Positions 6,554 through 13,174 of a stretch of DNA of 14,214 bases are shown piece after piece. Made by a program: the position numbers and the translations under genes. Position 1 is the stretch's first letter. Each line of letters opens with the position of its first letter. This DNA comes from Rhodocyclaceae bacterium (GTDB lineage: Bacteria > Pseudomonadota > Gammaproteobacteria > Burkholderiales > Rhodocyclaceae). The notes beneath the pieces were generated by a model that saw nothing but the letters and a program-made list of their open reading frames with translations, was not told where the DNA came from and did not search any database. The stretch spans positions 1 to 14,214 of the forward strand of contig JAEUNN010000231.1 of the NCBI GenBank assembly GCA_016791085.1, given 5' to 3'.

Positions 6554-7321
6554 ATGACCGCGTTACGTATTGTTTTCCTGCTGCTTTTGTTCGGCAACCT
6601 GGTGTTTTTCGCCTGGGCGGAGGGCTATTTCGGGCCGTCCGGCAACGACGAATTGCAAAGCCGCATACAACCGCTCAATGCCGACAAGCTGCGTGTCGTG
6701 GCGCGCGGCGCGCCGGTGACGCCGACGCCCGGCGCGGCACCCGGCCCGGCGCCGAACGCGCCTGCCGCGGGCAGCGCTCCGGCGCCCGCCGCGGACAGCC
6801 GGCCGGCGCCCGCGCCGGAACCCCAGCCGCAACCGGCGCCCGCGCCGGCCGGCAATGCGGCGGCCGATACGGCAAAAATCTGCCGCCAGGTGGCCGGCAT
6901 AGGGCGCGACCTGGCCGACAGCCTGGCCGCGGCGGCAAAGAACGGCCAGAACGGCGTTGCCTACGAAGAAAAGCTGCAGGGCGAAGCGTCCGCCTACTGG
7001 GTGCATTATCCGGCGCTGCCAAATCGCCAGGCGGCCGAACGCAAGGTGGGCGAGTTGCGTGCGCTGGGCGTGGATGACCTGTTCATCGTGCCGGATTCCC
7101 AGGCCGCGCGGAATGCCATTTCACTCGGACTGTTCCATAACGAGGCCGCCGCGCGCGACTTGCTGGCGCGGCTGGAAAAGAAGGGTGTCAAGGGCGCGCG
7201 CATCGAAGTGCGCGAGGGCGCCGACACGAAGTTTCAGGTGCGCCTGACCGGGCCGCGCACGCGCCTGGACAGCATATTCAGCGCAGCCGGCCTGACCGCC
7301 CGCGTGGCCGACTGCACGTGA
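6554..7321 (+). CDS. membrane-anchored SPOR-domain protein
   Basis: 255 aa. One N-terminal hydrophobic segment (about 4-22, RIVFLLLLFGNLVFFAWAEG) should anchor the protein in the inner membrane with the rest in the periplasm. Residues about 52-102 are a Pro/Ala-rich low-complexity linker. Residues about 145-235 resemble a SPOR domain, which binds denuded septal peptidoglycan: an AYWVHYPALPNRQAAERKV strand-helix, then ISLGLFHNEAAARDLLARL and a final strand. ATG 6554 is chosen because the hydrophobic segment starts there and GAGG lies at 6538-6541; an ATG at 6491 would add 21 non-hydrophobic residues. The TGA (7319-7321) overlaps the coaE start. A role in cell division or cell-wall processing is inferred from the domain, and zapD two genes on is consistent with it. 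Confidence 0.8.
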   Translation: MTALRIVFLLLLFGNLVFFAWAEGYFGPSGNDELQSRIQPLNADKLRVVARGAPVTPTPGAAPGPAPNAPAAGSAPAPAADSRPAPAPEPQPQPAPAPAGNAAADTAKICRQVAGIGRDLADSLAAAAKNGQNGVAYEEKLQGEASAYWVHYPALPNRQAAERKVGELRALGVDDLFIVPDSQAARNAISLGLFHNEAAARDLLARLEKKGVKGARIEVREGADTKFQVRLTGPRTRLDSIFSAAGLTARVADCT

Positions 7322-7932
7322 TGCCCTATGTGGTCGGCCTGACCGGCGGCATAGGCAGCGGCAAAAGTTCGGTCGCCGCGGAATTTGCGCGCCTGGGCGC
7401 CGGCCTGGTCGATGCCGACGCCATCGCGCGTGAACTGACCGCGACTGGCGGCGCGGCCATCCTGGCGCTGGCAAAGGAGTTCGGCCCTGCCATGTTGACC
7501 CCCGAGGGCGCGCTGGACCGCGCCGCCATGCGCGCGCAGGTGTTTTCCGACCCCGCCGCCAAACGCCGGCTGGAGGCCTTGCTGCATCCCATGATACGTG
7601 CCGAGGGCGAGCGCCGCATCGCCGGGCTGGGGGCGGCCGGCAAACCGTATGTGGTCATGGAAGTCCCGCTGCTGGTCGAAACCGGCGCCTGGCGCGAGCG
7701 CGTGGCGCGCGTGCTGGTGGTCGATTGCCCGCCCGACCTGCAGGTGGCGCGCGTCATGGCGCGCAGCGGCCTGTCCGCCGGTGAGGTGCAGGCCATACTG
7801 GCGCATCAGGCGAGCCGCGCGGCGCGGCTCGCGGTGGCGGACGACGTGCTGGTCAATGACGGCGACTTTGCACAGATGCAACAAGGCGTGGCGAAATTGC
7901 ACTCGCAATACTTGCGCTTTGCGGCCACATAA
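7321..7932 (+). CDS. coaE: dephospho-CoA kinase
   Basis: Phosphorylates the 3'-hydroxyl of dephospho-CoA, the last step of CoA synthesis, in the cytoplasm. 203 aa (E. coli 206). P-loop GGIGSGKS at 9-16, then DADAIAREL, a lid region with LHPMIRAE, VVMEVPLLVETGAW (DxPLLxE-like with Glu replacing Asp) and LAVADDVLVNDG. The start is ATG 7321 in the TGATG overlap with the SPOR gene stop. GTG 7318 is one codon upstream and possible. No clear Shine-Dalgarno is present, so translation is probably coupled to the upstream gene. coaE followed by zapD and yacG is a conserved proteobacterial order. Confidence 0.95.
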   Translation: MPYVVGLTGGIGSGKSSVAAEFARLGAGLVDADAIARELTATGGAAILALAKEFGPAMLTPEGALDRAAMRAQVFSDPAAKRRLEALLHPMIRAEGERRIAGLGAAGKPYVVMEVPLLVETGAWRERVARVLVVDCPPDLQVARVMARSGLSAGEVQAILAHQASRAARLAVADDVLVNDGDFAQMQQGVAKLHSQYLRFAAT

Positions 7933-7969
7933 ACTATGCGGGCGAGTGTCCCTGTCCGGGGGGAACGGG

Positions 7970-7975
7970 TACAAT
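7970..7975 (+). promoter_or_regulatory. possible -10 element upstream of zapD
   Basis: TACAAT (5 of 6 to TATAAT) lies in the 70-nt gap after coaE, 27 nt before the zapD GTG. The region 17 nt upstream (TGTCCC) is a poor -35. An internal promoter for zapD is possible but unproven. Confidence 0.3.
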
Positions 7976-8002
7976 TGCGGGTAATTCAGGACCGCAACAC
8001 TC

Positions 8003-8758
8003 GTGATCACTTACGAATATCCTCTCAACGAACGCATCCGCACTTTGCTGCGGCTGGAGGATCTGTTTGAAAAGACCATGTATTTCCTGCGTGCCGACGG
8101 TGCGCAGGAACATCACGTGGCCTTGCTCACGGTGTTCGAAATACTGGAAGTCGCGGGGCGCGCCGATCTGAAGGTCGATCTGGTGCAGGAACTCGAGCGC
8201 CAGCGCCAGGTGCTGCTCACCTATCGCAACAATCCCGAAATTTCCGAAGAGGCGCTGTCGGGAGCGCTGTACGAAATCGAACAGGCATCCACGGCCCTGT
8301 TGTCCATGGCCGGCAAGGTCGGCCAGTATCTGCGCGAAAACGAATGGCTCATGAGCATCAAGAGCCGCGCCGCGATACCCGGCGGCGTTTGTGAATTCGA
8401 TCTGCCGTCCTACCACTACTGGCTGAATCGCGACAGCGCCGCGCGCCAGCGCGATTTGACCGCCTGGTCCAATCCCATGCTGCCGCTGCGCGACGGCATC
8501 GCCATCGTGCTGCGCCTGTTGCGCGCGAGCGGGCGTCCCGAACTGCAGGCCACCACCAATGGCGCGTTCCAGTACATGATGGGCGGGCGCCAGGCGCAAA
8601 TGTTGCGCGTGCGCATGGTGGCCGGCGAAAACCTGGTGCCGGAAATCAGCGCCAACAAATACATGCTGAATATCCGCTTCCATGCTCCCGACGTGCTGGC
8701 GCGCCCGCGTCTGGTCGATCGTTCGGTAAGTTTCGAACTGACTCTCTGCAATCTGTAA
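8003..8758 (+). CDS. zapD: cell division protein ZapD
   Basis: Cytoplasmic factor that binds the FtsZ C-terminus and bundles FtsZ filaments at the Z-ring. 251 aa (E. coli ZapD 247). It begins with YEYPLNERIRTLLRLEDLF, the typical start of the family (DUF1342). It continues with an alpha-helical part (DLVQELERQRQVL, ALYEIEQ) and the beta-rich half: VCEFDLPSYHYWLN, LRDGIAIVLRLLRASG, NGAFQYMMGGRQAQMLRV and NKYMLNIRF. The GTG start is supported by AGGA at 7988-7991, about 11 nt upstream. It follows coaE by 70 nt, but yacG, usually adjacent, is 381 nt away. Confidence 0.94.
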   Translation: MITYEYPLNERIRTLLRLEDLFEKTMYFLRADGAQEHHVALLTVFEILEVAGRADLKVDLVQELERQRQVLLTYRNNPEISEEALSGALYEIEQASTALLSMAGKVGQYLRENEWLMSIKSRAAIPGGVCEFDLPSYHYWLNRDSAARQRDLTAWSNPMLPLRDGIAIVLRLLRASGRPELQATTNGAFQYMMGGRQAQMLRVRMVAGENLVPEISANKYMLNIRFHAPDVLARPRLVDRSVSFELTLCNL

Positions 8759-8812
8759 GGCGCGCGCGCCTTCACTCGTCCCCAGCCCTGATGTGATGTT
8801 CCGGCCCGGCCG

Positions 8813-8856
8813 CGGCGCCCGGCGCGCATGCCGTTTGCACGGCACCGGGCGCGCCG
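8813..8856. repeat. long imperfect stem-loop
   Basis: The inner stem TGCCGT (8829-8834) and ACGGCA (8839-8844) is perfect, with loop TTGC. Outer arms CGGCGCCCGG (8813-8822) and CCGGGCGCGCCG (8845-8856) pair over 10 bp with a 2-nt bulge. Six unpaired bases remain on the 5' side. No T tract follows. It could be an RNA structure at the zapD mRNA end or a REP-like element. Confidence 0.45.
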
Positions 8857-8939
8857 CCGCGCCAGCCTCCATGCGGGCCGGGTGCGCCCGTCTGCGCCGC
8901 GAATGCTGGCCGGGCGGGTGTTGCGCATGCCGGCGGCAC

Positions 8940-8986
8940 ATGCCTGCGGCTTTGCGGCGGCGCGCAATAGCCGGCGGCGCAGGCAT
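8940..8986. repeat. 9-bp inverted repeat with 29-nt loop
   Basis: ATGCCTGCG (8940-8948) is the exact reverse complement of CGCAGGCAT (8978-8986). The GC-rich loop can pair further internally. No T tract follows. Function unknown. Confidence 0.45.
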
Positions 8987-9139
8987 CGCGCGGGCTTTGC
9001 GCCACGTCGAAACACTGGACTTTTGCGGCGCCGATGACGAAAAATCTCACAAACGCCGTTATTGTGCGGTGCTTGCCGCCACCTGTCGCGCGATCAATCC
9101 CTTAGCATTACCATGGGATGAAATGGGAGTGTTCACGGC

Positions 9140-9352
9140 ATGTCACATCTGCACGCCCGCAGCGTCGCCTGTCCGACCTGCGGCAAATCCGTCGAGTGGT
9201 CCGCCCAGGCGCGTTGGCGGCCTTTCTGTTCCGAGCGTTGCAAACTGATCGATCTGGGCCAGTGGGCGCACGAACAATATCGTGTGCCGGGCGATACGCC
9301 GACGGACCCGTCCGTCGATCCGCTGTCCGATCCGCTCGGCGAGCGCCCGTGA
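9140..9352 (+). CDS. yacG: DNA gyrase inhibitor YacG
   Basis: Small zinc protein that binds GyrB and blocks gyrase from binding DNA. 70 aa (E. coli 65). The zinc site is Cys11-x2-Cys14 (CPTCGKSVEW) and Cys30-x3-Cys34 (FCSERCKLIDLGQW), exactly the family signature. The C-terminal tail is acidic and Pro-rich, as is usual. ATG 9140 has GGGAG at 9125-9129 about 10 nt upstream. It converges on the Nudix-ThiE gene across 64 nt that include a large hairpin. It sits in the usual coaE-zapD-yacG order but behind an exceptionally long spacer. Confidence 0.93.
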   Translation: MSHLHARSVACPTCGKSVEWSAQARWRPFCSERCKLIDLGQWAHEQYRVPGDTPTDPSVDPLSDPLGERP

Positions 9353-9370
9353 ACATCAGCTGCTGACGGT

Positions 9371-9412
9371 GCGCCCCGGCGCGGCCCGATTTTTTCGCGG
9401 CGCGCCGGGCGC
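9371..9412. terminator. candidate bidirectional terminator between convergent genes
   Basis: GCGCCCCGGCGCG (9371-9383) pairs with CGCGCCGGGCGC (9401-9412) over 12 bp with one bulged C. Six T (9390-9395) lie in the 17-nt loop rather than after the stem. It sits in the 64-nt gap between the yacG stop and the stop of the minus-strand Nudix gene. The position favours termination; the layout is not canonical. Confidence 0.45.
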
Positions 9413-9416
9413 CGCA

Positions 9417-10349
9417 TCAACCTGCCGCGCGTATCGCGGCCATGCCGTGCGCGCCGTGCGACTGGGCCAGTTCCAGCTGGTCGCGGCGCATGCCGCCCAC
9501 GGCAAAAACCGGCAGCGGCAATTCCGCCGTGAGCCGGGTAAATTCCTCCCAGCCGAGCGGCGCGCGATCGGGGTGTGTGGCGGTCGGCTGCACCGGCCCC
9601 AGCACCGCGTAATCCAGCCCCAGTTCGGCCGCGCGCAGCAATTCGGCGCGGCTGTGGCAGGACGCCCCCACCAGTTCGAAATCCGGCCGCAGCGTGGTTT
9701 GCGCGAGCAGCGCCGCGGTCAGGTGCACGCCGCCGGCCCCGAGCGCACGCGCCAGTTCCCCGTCGGCATTGATGACCAGCGGATTGCCGGTGGCGCGCGC
9801 GAGTTCCAGCGCGGCCGCCGCGAAGCGCGCGCGCGCGGCCGGTTCCAGCGCCGCTTCGCGCACCTGCACCAGCGCCGGGCCGCGCGCGAAAAGGCGCTCC
9901 AGCGCGGCCAGTTGGGCGTCCGCGCCGATTGCCGCAGCTTGCGTGATGGCCATGAATTGCGGCAGGCGCAGCGCGGAAAAAATCGGCCCGTTGGCCGGCA
10001 GCATGGGCGCCACGGTGGGCGTGGCGGCGCTCGCCCAGGTCAGTTGCGCATGCACGCGGTCGGTCAGGGTGCCGCGCCAGGCCGGCACGCGGAAAAAGTG
10101 CAGTCGCACGTGGGCGTGTTCGTAGCGGTGCGAGCGCACCAGCCAGGGCCAGGCCGCAAGCACTTCCAGGCCCAGTTCTTCGTCCAGTTCGCGGATCAGG
10201 GCCGCGCGCGGGCTTTCGCCGGGTTCCACCTTGCCGCCCGGAAATTCCCAGTAACCCGGGTAAAAGGTGCCGGGCGCGCGCTGTCCGAGCAGAAACTGCC
10301 CGTCCGGCCGCAATATGACCGCGGCGGCCACATCCACCAGCTTGGTCAT
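9417..10349 (-). CDS. Nudix hydrolase (MutT-like) fused to a ThiE/TenI-like domain
   Basis: 310 aa. N-terminal MutT-like Nudix domain (about 1-128) with a complete Nudix box at 39-61: Gly39, Glu45, Arg53-Glu54, Glu57-Glu58 and Gly60-Leu61. It likely removes oxidised nucleotides such as 8-oxo-dGTP. The C-terminal domain (about 130-310) has the TIM-barrel pattern of thiamine phosphate synthase: VQVREA (162-166), LVINAD (191-196), GVHL (207-210), GASCHS (228-233), LGPVQPTATHP (250-260) and FAVGGM. Against true ThiE, the Lys of QLREK is Ala166, the Asp of IND is Ala195, and the Lys of TxTK is His259, so TMP synthase activity is doubtful. This fusion is known in gamma- and betaproteobacteria. It starts 17 nt after the rdgC stop, with GGGG close upstream, so the two probably form an operon. 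The role of the second domain is unknown. Confidence 0.88.
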   Translation of the reverse strand: MTKLVDVAAAVILRPDGQFLLGQRAPGTFYPGYWEFPGGKVEPGESPRAALIRELDEELGLEVLAAWPWLVRSHRYEHAHVRLHFFRVPAWRGTLTDRVHAQLTWASAATPTVAPMLPANGPIFSALRLPQFMAITQAAAIGADAQLAALERLFARGPALVQVREAALEPAARARFAAAALELARATGNPLVINADGELARALGAGGVHLTAALLAQTTLRPDFELVGASCHSRAELLRAAELGLDYAVLGPVQPTATHPDRAPLGWEEFTRLTAELPLPVFAVGGMRRDQLELAQSHGAHGMAAIRAAG

Positions 10350-10366
10350 GGTTCGGCCCCGGTGCC

Positions 10367-11305
10367 TCAGGCCGCGCGCGACAAGGCCGGCGCGGGCGCG
10401 GGCGGCGCCCCTTCGGCGGCCGGCTCGCCGCCCAGGGCCGCCAGCAAATCCGGAATGAAAGCGCGCAGTTCTCCGCTCATGAGCGCGAAATCGGCATCGA
10501 AGCGCTCGGCCGGATTGTCGGCATCGGATTTTTCTTCTTCCATGGCCAGAAAATCCAGGCGCTTGATTTCCAGGTCGTCGGTCAGCACGAAAGACAGGCG
10601 ATCGTGCCAGGTCAGCGCGAGCCGCGTCGGCAGCTTGCCGGCCACCAGGTGGTTGCGGATTTCCTCGCCTTCCAGTGGATGGCGCACATAGCGCACGGCG
10701 GCCTGTTCATCGTCGGCGGCCTTGAGTTCGCAGTCGCGATCTATGCTGAAGTCGGGCGGCGCCTCACCGGCCGCCAGCCACTGTGCCATCGCGCCGGTGG
10801 CCGACAGTTCGGTGCGCAGCAATTTGAGCGGCAGTTCGTCCAGGGTTTTGTGCAGCAAATCCAGCACGGCTTCGGCCTTGCTGCGGCTGGATGCGTCGAT
10901 GGCCAGCCAGCCGCCGGCCGGATCTATCCAGGCAAAGGTGGTGCGCAGCCGCGTGAAGGCGCGCGGCAACAGTTCCGCCGTGACGGCTTCCTTGAGTTCT
11001 TTCATTTGCTTGCGGCCAGGCTTGAAGCCCTGTTGCGCCTCGATTTCCTCGGCGCGGTCCGCGGCGACCTGATTCACCACCGAGGCCGGCAGCAATTTCT
11101 GCTCGGTCTTGAAGGCGATGAGCCACTGACCGCCGACCGAATGCAGCAAGGCGCCATCGGCCTGCGGCGGCACGAAGCCGTGACTGGCAAGATCGGATGC
11201 CGAACAGCGCTGGAACTGCGCGCGCGCAAGTTGTTGTTCGAGCGCGCCGGGATCGGCGGCCCAGGGCGAGGGCAGGCGGTAGAGCTGCAAATTTTTGAAC
11301 CACAT
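10367..11305 (-). CDS. rdgC: recombination-associated protein RdgC
   Basis: Non-specific DNA-binding protein that forms a ring dimer around DNA and restrains RecA. 312 aa (E. coli 303). The start MWFKNLQLYRL is the family signature (E. coli MLWFKNLMVYRL). Further family features are FVPPQADGALLHSVGGQWLIAFKTEQKLLPASVV, FKPGRKQMKELKEAV with a Lys-rich patch, FAWIDP, and WLAAGEAPPDFSIDRDCELK near residue 200. The ATG at 11303-11305 is chosen on this homology. The open frame continues upstream to 11680, but those residues overlap the divergent HDOD gene and look random. No strong Shine-Dalgarno is visible. It is probably co-transcribed with the downstream Nudix-ThiE gene. Confidence 0.95.
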   Translation of the reverse strand: MWFKNLQLYRLPSPWAADPGALEQQLARAQFQRCSASDLASHGFVPPQADGALLHSVGGQWLIAFKTEQKLLPASVVNQVAADRAEEIEAQQGFKPGRKQMKELKEAVTAELLPRAFTRLRTTFAWIDPAGGWLAIDASSRSKAEAVLDLLHKTLDELPLKLLRTELSATGAMAQWLAAGEAPPDFSIDRDCELKAADDEQAAVRYVRHPLEGEEIRNHLVAGKLPTRLALTWHDRLSFVLTDDLEIKRLDFLAMEEEKSDADNPAERFDADFALMSGELRAFIPDLLAALGGEPAAEGAPPAPAPALSRAA

Positions 11306-11334
11306 GATGAAGGCGTCCGGGCTGGGGGTCGGGC

Positions 11335-11340
11335 ATTGTA
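11335..11340 (-). promoter_or_regulatory. possible -10 element of rdgC
   Basis: On the minus strand TACAAT (5 of 6 to TATAAT) lies 29 nt before the rdgC ATG, giving a plausible start near 11328. No good -35 is found 16-18 nt further upstream. The same hexamer, also without a -35, precedes zapD. Confidence 0.35.
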
Positions 11341-11391
11341 GCGCCAGTCCGCATGGCCGCCCGCCGGAAATGCCGGCGCCGCGCAGGCCGC

Positions 11392-11407
11392 AATTTCGTG
11401 AATTTCG
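11392..11407. repeat. tandem direct repeat in the rdgC / HDOD divergent region
   Basis: AATTTCG occurs at 11392-11398 and again at 11401-11407, separated by TG, making a 9-nt period in the 178-nt region between two divergent genes. It might be a regulator site for either gene. The short length means chance is also possible. Confidence 0.3.
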
Positions 11408-11483
11408 CGCTCCTTGCGGACTCAAGGGCACGCGCTGCCGGCCGTAAGTCTTGGTGATCCTGACCCTGTATCCTTTTTTTCGC

Positions 11484-12938
11484 ATGAGTGCCGTCACAAC
11501 GCCACAGACCGGGCTGCAGGCCTGGGTGGAACGCATACGCGATACCGACATGCCGGTGTTCGGCGCCACCGCCAGCGCGGTGGGCGCGCTCATAGACAGC
11601 GAGCGCGCCTCGGCGACTTCGCTGGGCCGCGTCATCCTGCAAGACCCGGGCATGACCACGCGCGTGCTGAAACTGGCCAACAGCGCCTATTTCCACAATG
11701 GCGGCGCCAACATCAGCACCATTTCGCGTGCCATCGTGGTGCTGGGCTTCGACCTGGTGCGCAGCGTCGCGCTGTCGGTGGCGCTGGTGGATAGCGTGGT
11801 GAGCGGCGAATTGCGCGAAAAAGTCGTGCGCGAAATGGCGCGCTCTTTCCATGCCGCCGTGCATGCGCGCAACGCCGCCCAGCGGCGCGGCGACGGCTCG
11901 CCCGAAGAAGTGTTCATCGCGGCGCTGTTGGGGCGCATAGGCGAACTGGCGTTCTGGTGCTTTTCGGGTACCACCGGCGAACTTCTCGAGCGCGTCGAAC
12001 GCGAATCCGGCCTGACCGAGGACGAAGCCGAAATGCGCGTGCTGGGCTTCCGCCTGCGCCAGCTCACGGCCTTGCTGGCCAAAGAATGGAAATTGTCGCC
12101 GCTGTTGCAGTCGCTGGCGCAGAACGACGCCCGCCCGGGCAGCCGCGAACTGGCCGTGGTGCTGGCGCACCGGCTGGCGCGCGCGGCCGAATACGGCTGG
12201 GAATCCGCCGCCGCCCAGGCGGCCCTGCGCGACATGGCCGATTACACCGGCCAGAGCGTCGCCAGCCTGGCCGAAGCCGTGGCGCAAAATGCCGAAGAAG
12301 CCGCCCGCATCGCCCATTTCTATTGCATGGACGAAGCGGTCCAGCTGATTCCCGTGCCCAACCCGGATTGCCTCATGGACAGCCCGCCGGAGCACGTCGA
12401 ACCGCCCTGGCGCGGGGCCGACGGCGCCCTGCAGCTGGCCGTGTCGCGCGAACTGTCGGCGCTCATGTGCGGGCGTCCGGCGCCCAATGAATTGCTGGAC
12501 ATGGCGCTGGAAGGCATATTCCGCGGCGCCGGCTTCGACCAGGTGCTGTTCGCCGCGGTAAGCACCAACCGCAGCCAGCTCAGCGCCAAAGTCGTGCTGG
12601 GCGAAGGCGCGGAGCGCCTGCAGCGGCGCTTCCATTTCGCGCTGAGCGGTGTGGCACGCGACCTCGTGACGGACCTGATCGAGCGCCAGCGTGCTTACAT
12701 CGTGAGCGGGCCGCCGCAGCCCGGCGCGCCGTCCTGCGGCCGTCTGCACGCCGCGCTGGGCGACACCCCGTGCATCCTTGCGCCGCTCAGCGTGAATGGC
12801 CAGACCATAGGCGCAATTTACGCCGCCCGCGCGCCGGCACACGGCGCGCTGGCCGACGAAGACCTGCAGGCCGTGTTGCATTTCGTGCGGCTTGCCTGTC
12901 TGGGCCTGGAACTTAACGCCGCGCGGCGCCGCGTCTGA
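11484..12938 (+). CDS. HDOD-GAF signalling protein
   Basis: 484 aa. An N-terminal HDOD domain (about 15-220) is recognised by VILQDPGMTTRVLKLANSAYF (LANSAYF at 64-70), ISTISRAIVVLGFDLVRSVAL and the later FIAALLGRIGELAFW. It lacks the HD metal-binding pair by family definition, so it is a non-catalytic regulatory fold. The C-terminal part (about 320-480) resembles a GAF sensor domain: LLDMALEGIFRGAGFDQVLF and CILAPLSVNGQTIGAIYAAR. Such proteins are thought to act in signalling, sometimes with c-di-GMP or stress pathways; the ligand cannot be told here. Start ATG 11484 is chosen because the domain follows closely. A TTG at 11451 would add 11 hydrophobic residues, and no clear Shine-Dalgarno precedes either. 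Divergent from rdgC, with argJ downstream on the same strand. Confidence 0.85.
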   Translation: MSAVTTPQTGLQAWVERIRDTDMPVFGATASAVGALIDSERASATSLGRVILQDPGMTTRVLKLANSAYFHNGGANISTISRAIVVLGFDLVRSVALSVALVDSVVSGELREKVVREMARSFHAAVHARNAAQRRGDGSPEEVFIAALLGRIGELAFWCFSGTTGELLERVERESGLTEDEAEMRVLGFRLRQLTALLAKEWKLSPLLQSLAQNDARPGSRELAVVLAHRLARAAEYGWESAAAQAALRDMADYTGQSVASLAEAVAQNAEEAARIAHFYCMDEAVQLIPVPNPDCLMDSPPEHVEPPWRGADGALQLAVSRELSALMCGRPAPNELLDMALEGIFRGAGFDQVLFAAVSTNRSQLSAKVVLGEGAERLQRRFHFALSGVARDLVTDLIERQRAYIVSGPPQPGAPSCGRLHAALGDTPCILAPLSVNGQTIGAIYAARAPAHGALADEDLQAVLHFVRLACLGLELNAARRRV

Positions 12939-12953
12939 CCGACCGCTGGTCGG
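12939..12953 (+). terminator. short hairpin right after the HDOD-GAF gene
   Basis: CCGACC (12939-12944) and GGTCGG (12948-12953) form a perfect 6-bp stem with a GCT loop directly after the stop codon. No T tract follows, so termination is uncertain. The rest of the 236-nt gap up to argJ contains no gene I can support. Confidence 0.35.
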
Positions 12954-13134
12954 CTCGCGCCGCGCCGGGCATCCATATACGAAACGGTGCTCGGCAACCT
13001 GCCACGGCCTGCATCGGCGCATAGTCCTGCGCCTTTATTGCGGTGCAGCATGGCGCTGCCAAATGGCACGTATTACCCTGTAAGGGGCGTCCCGAACGGC
13101 CCTGGAGGCCGCGCCGGCAGGCATGCCGGGCCTG

Positions 13135-13143
13135 TGGTTAAAT
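13135..13143 (+). promoter_or_regulatory. extended -10 promoter of argJ
   Basis: TGG directly precedes TTAAAT (13138-13143), an extended -10 arrangement (TGn-TATAAT-like). The -35 region is poor, as extended -10 promoters tolerate. The start near 13150 gives a leader of about 25 nt before ATG 13175. Just upstream a CCGGCA/TGCCGG hairpin (13114-13129) could be an operator or the end of the previous transcript. Confidence 0.45.
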
Positions 13144-13174
13144 AGGCGGGTCGCGAAAATTTCGAGCGCCCATC

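Larger units (their letters stand above)
8759..9139. other. 381-nt GC-rich spacer between zapD and yacG with two stem-loops
   Basis: No coding region is supported: open frames here are Arg/Ala-rich on both strands and match nothing I recognise. It holds a 12-bp palindrome (GGCGCGCGCGCC, 8759-8770) directly after the zapD stop, a long imperfect stem-loop (8813-8856) and a 9-bp inverted repeat (8940-8948 with 8978-8986). The last 100 nt are less GC-rich and contain TAGCAT (9103-9108) without a good -35. A promoter for yacG is likely here but not located. Confidence 0.6.

Noticed and set aside
8793..9248. 151-codon plus-strand frame in the zapD-yacG spacer
   Set aside because: Low-complexity Arg/Ala/Cys product running out of frame into yacG, no ribosome binding site and no known similarity.
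10764..13022. 752-codon minus-strand frame spanning antisense of the HDOD gene and out-of-frame rdgC
   Set aside because: Long only because of GC bias; it crosses two well-supported genes and has no domain.
13064..13070. TGGCACG, a perfect -24 half-site upstream of argJ
   Set aside because: No GC at the required distance (CC instead), so not a sigma-54 promoter.
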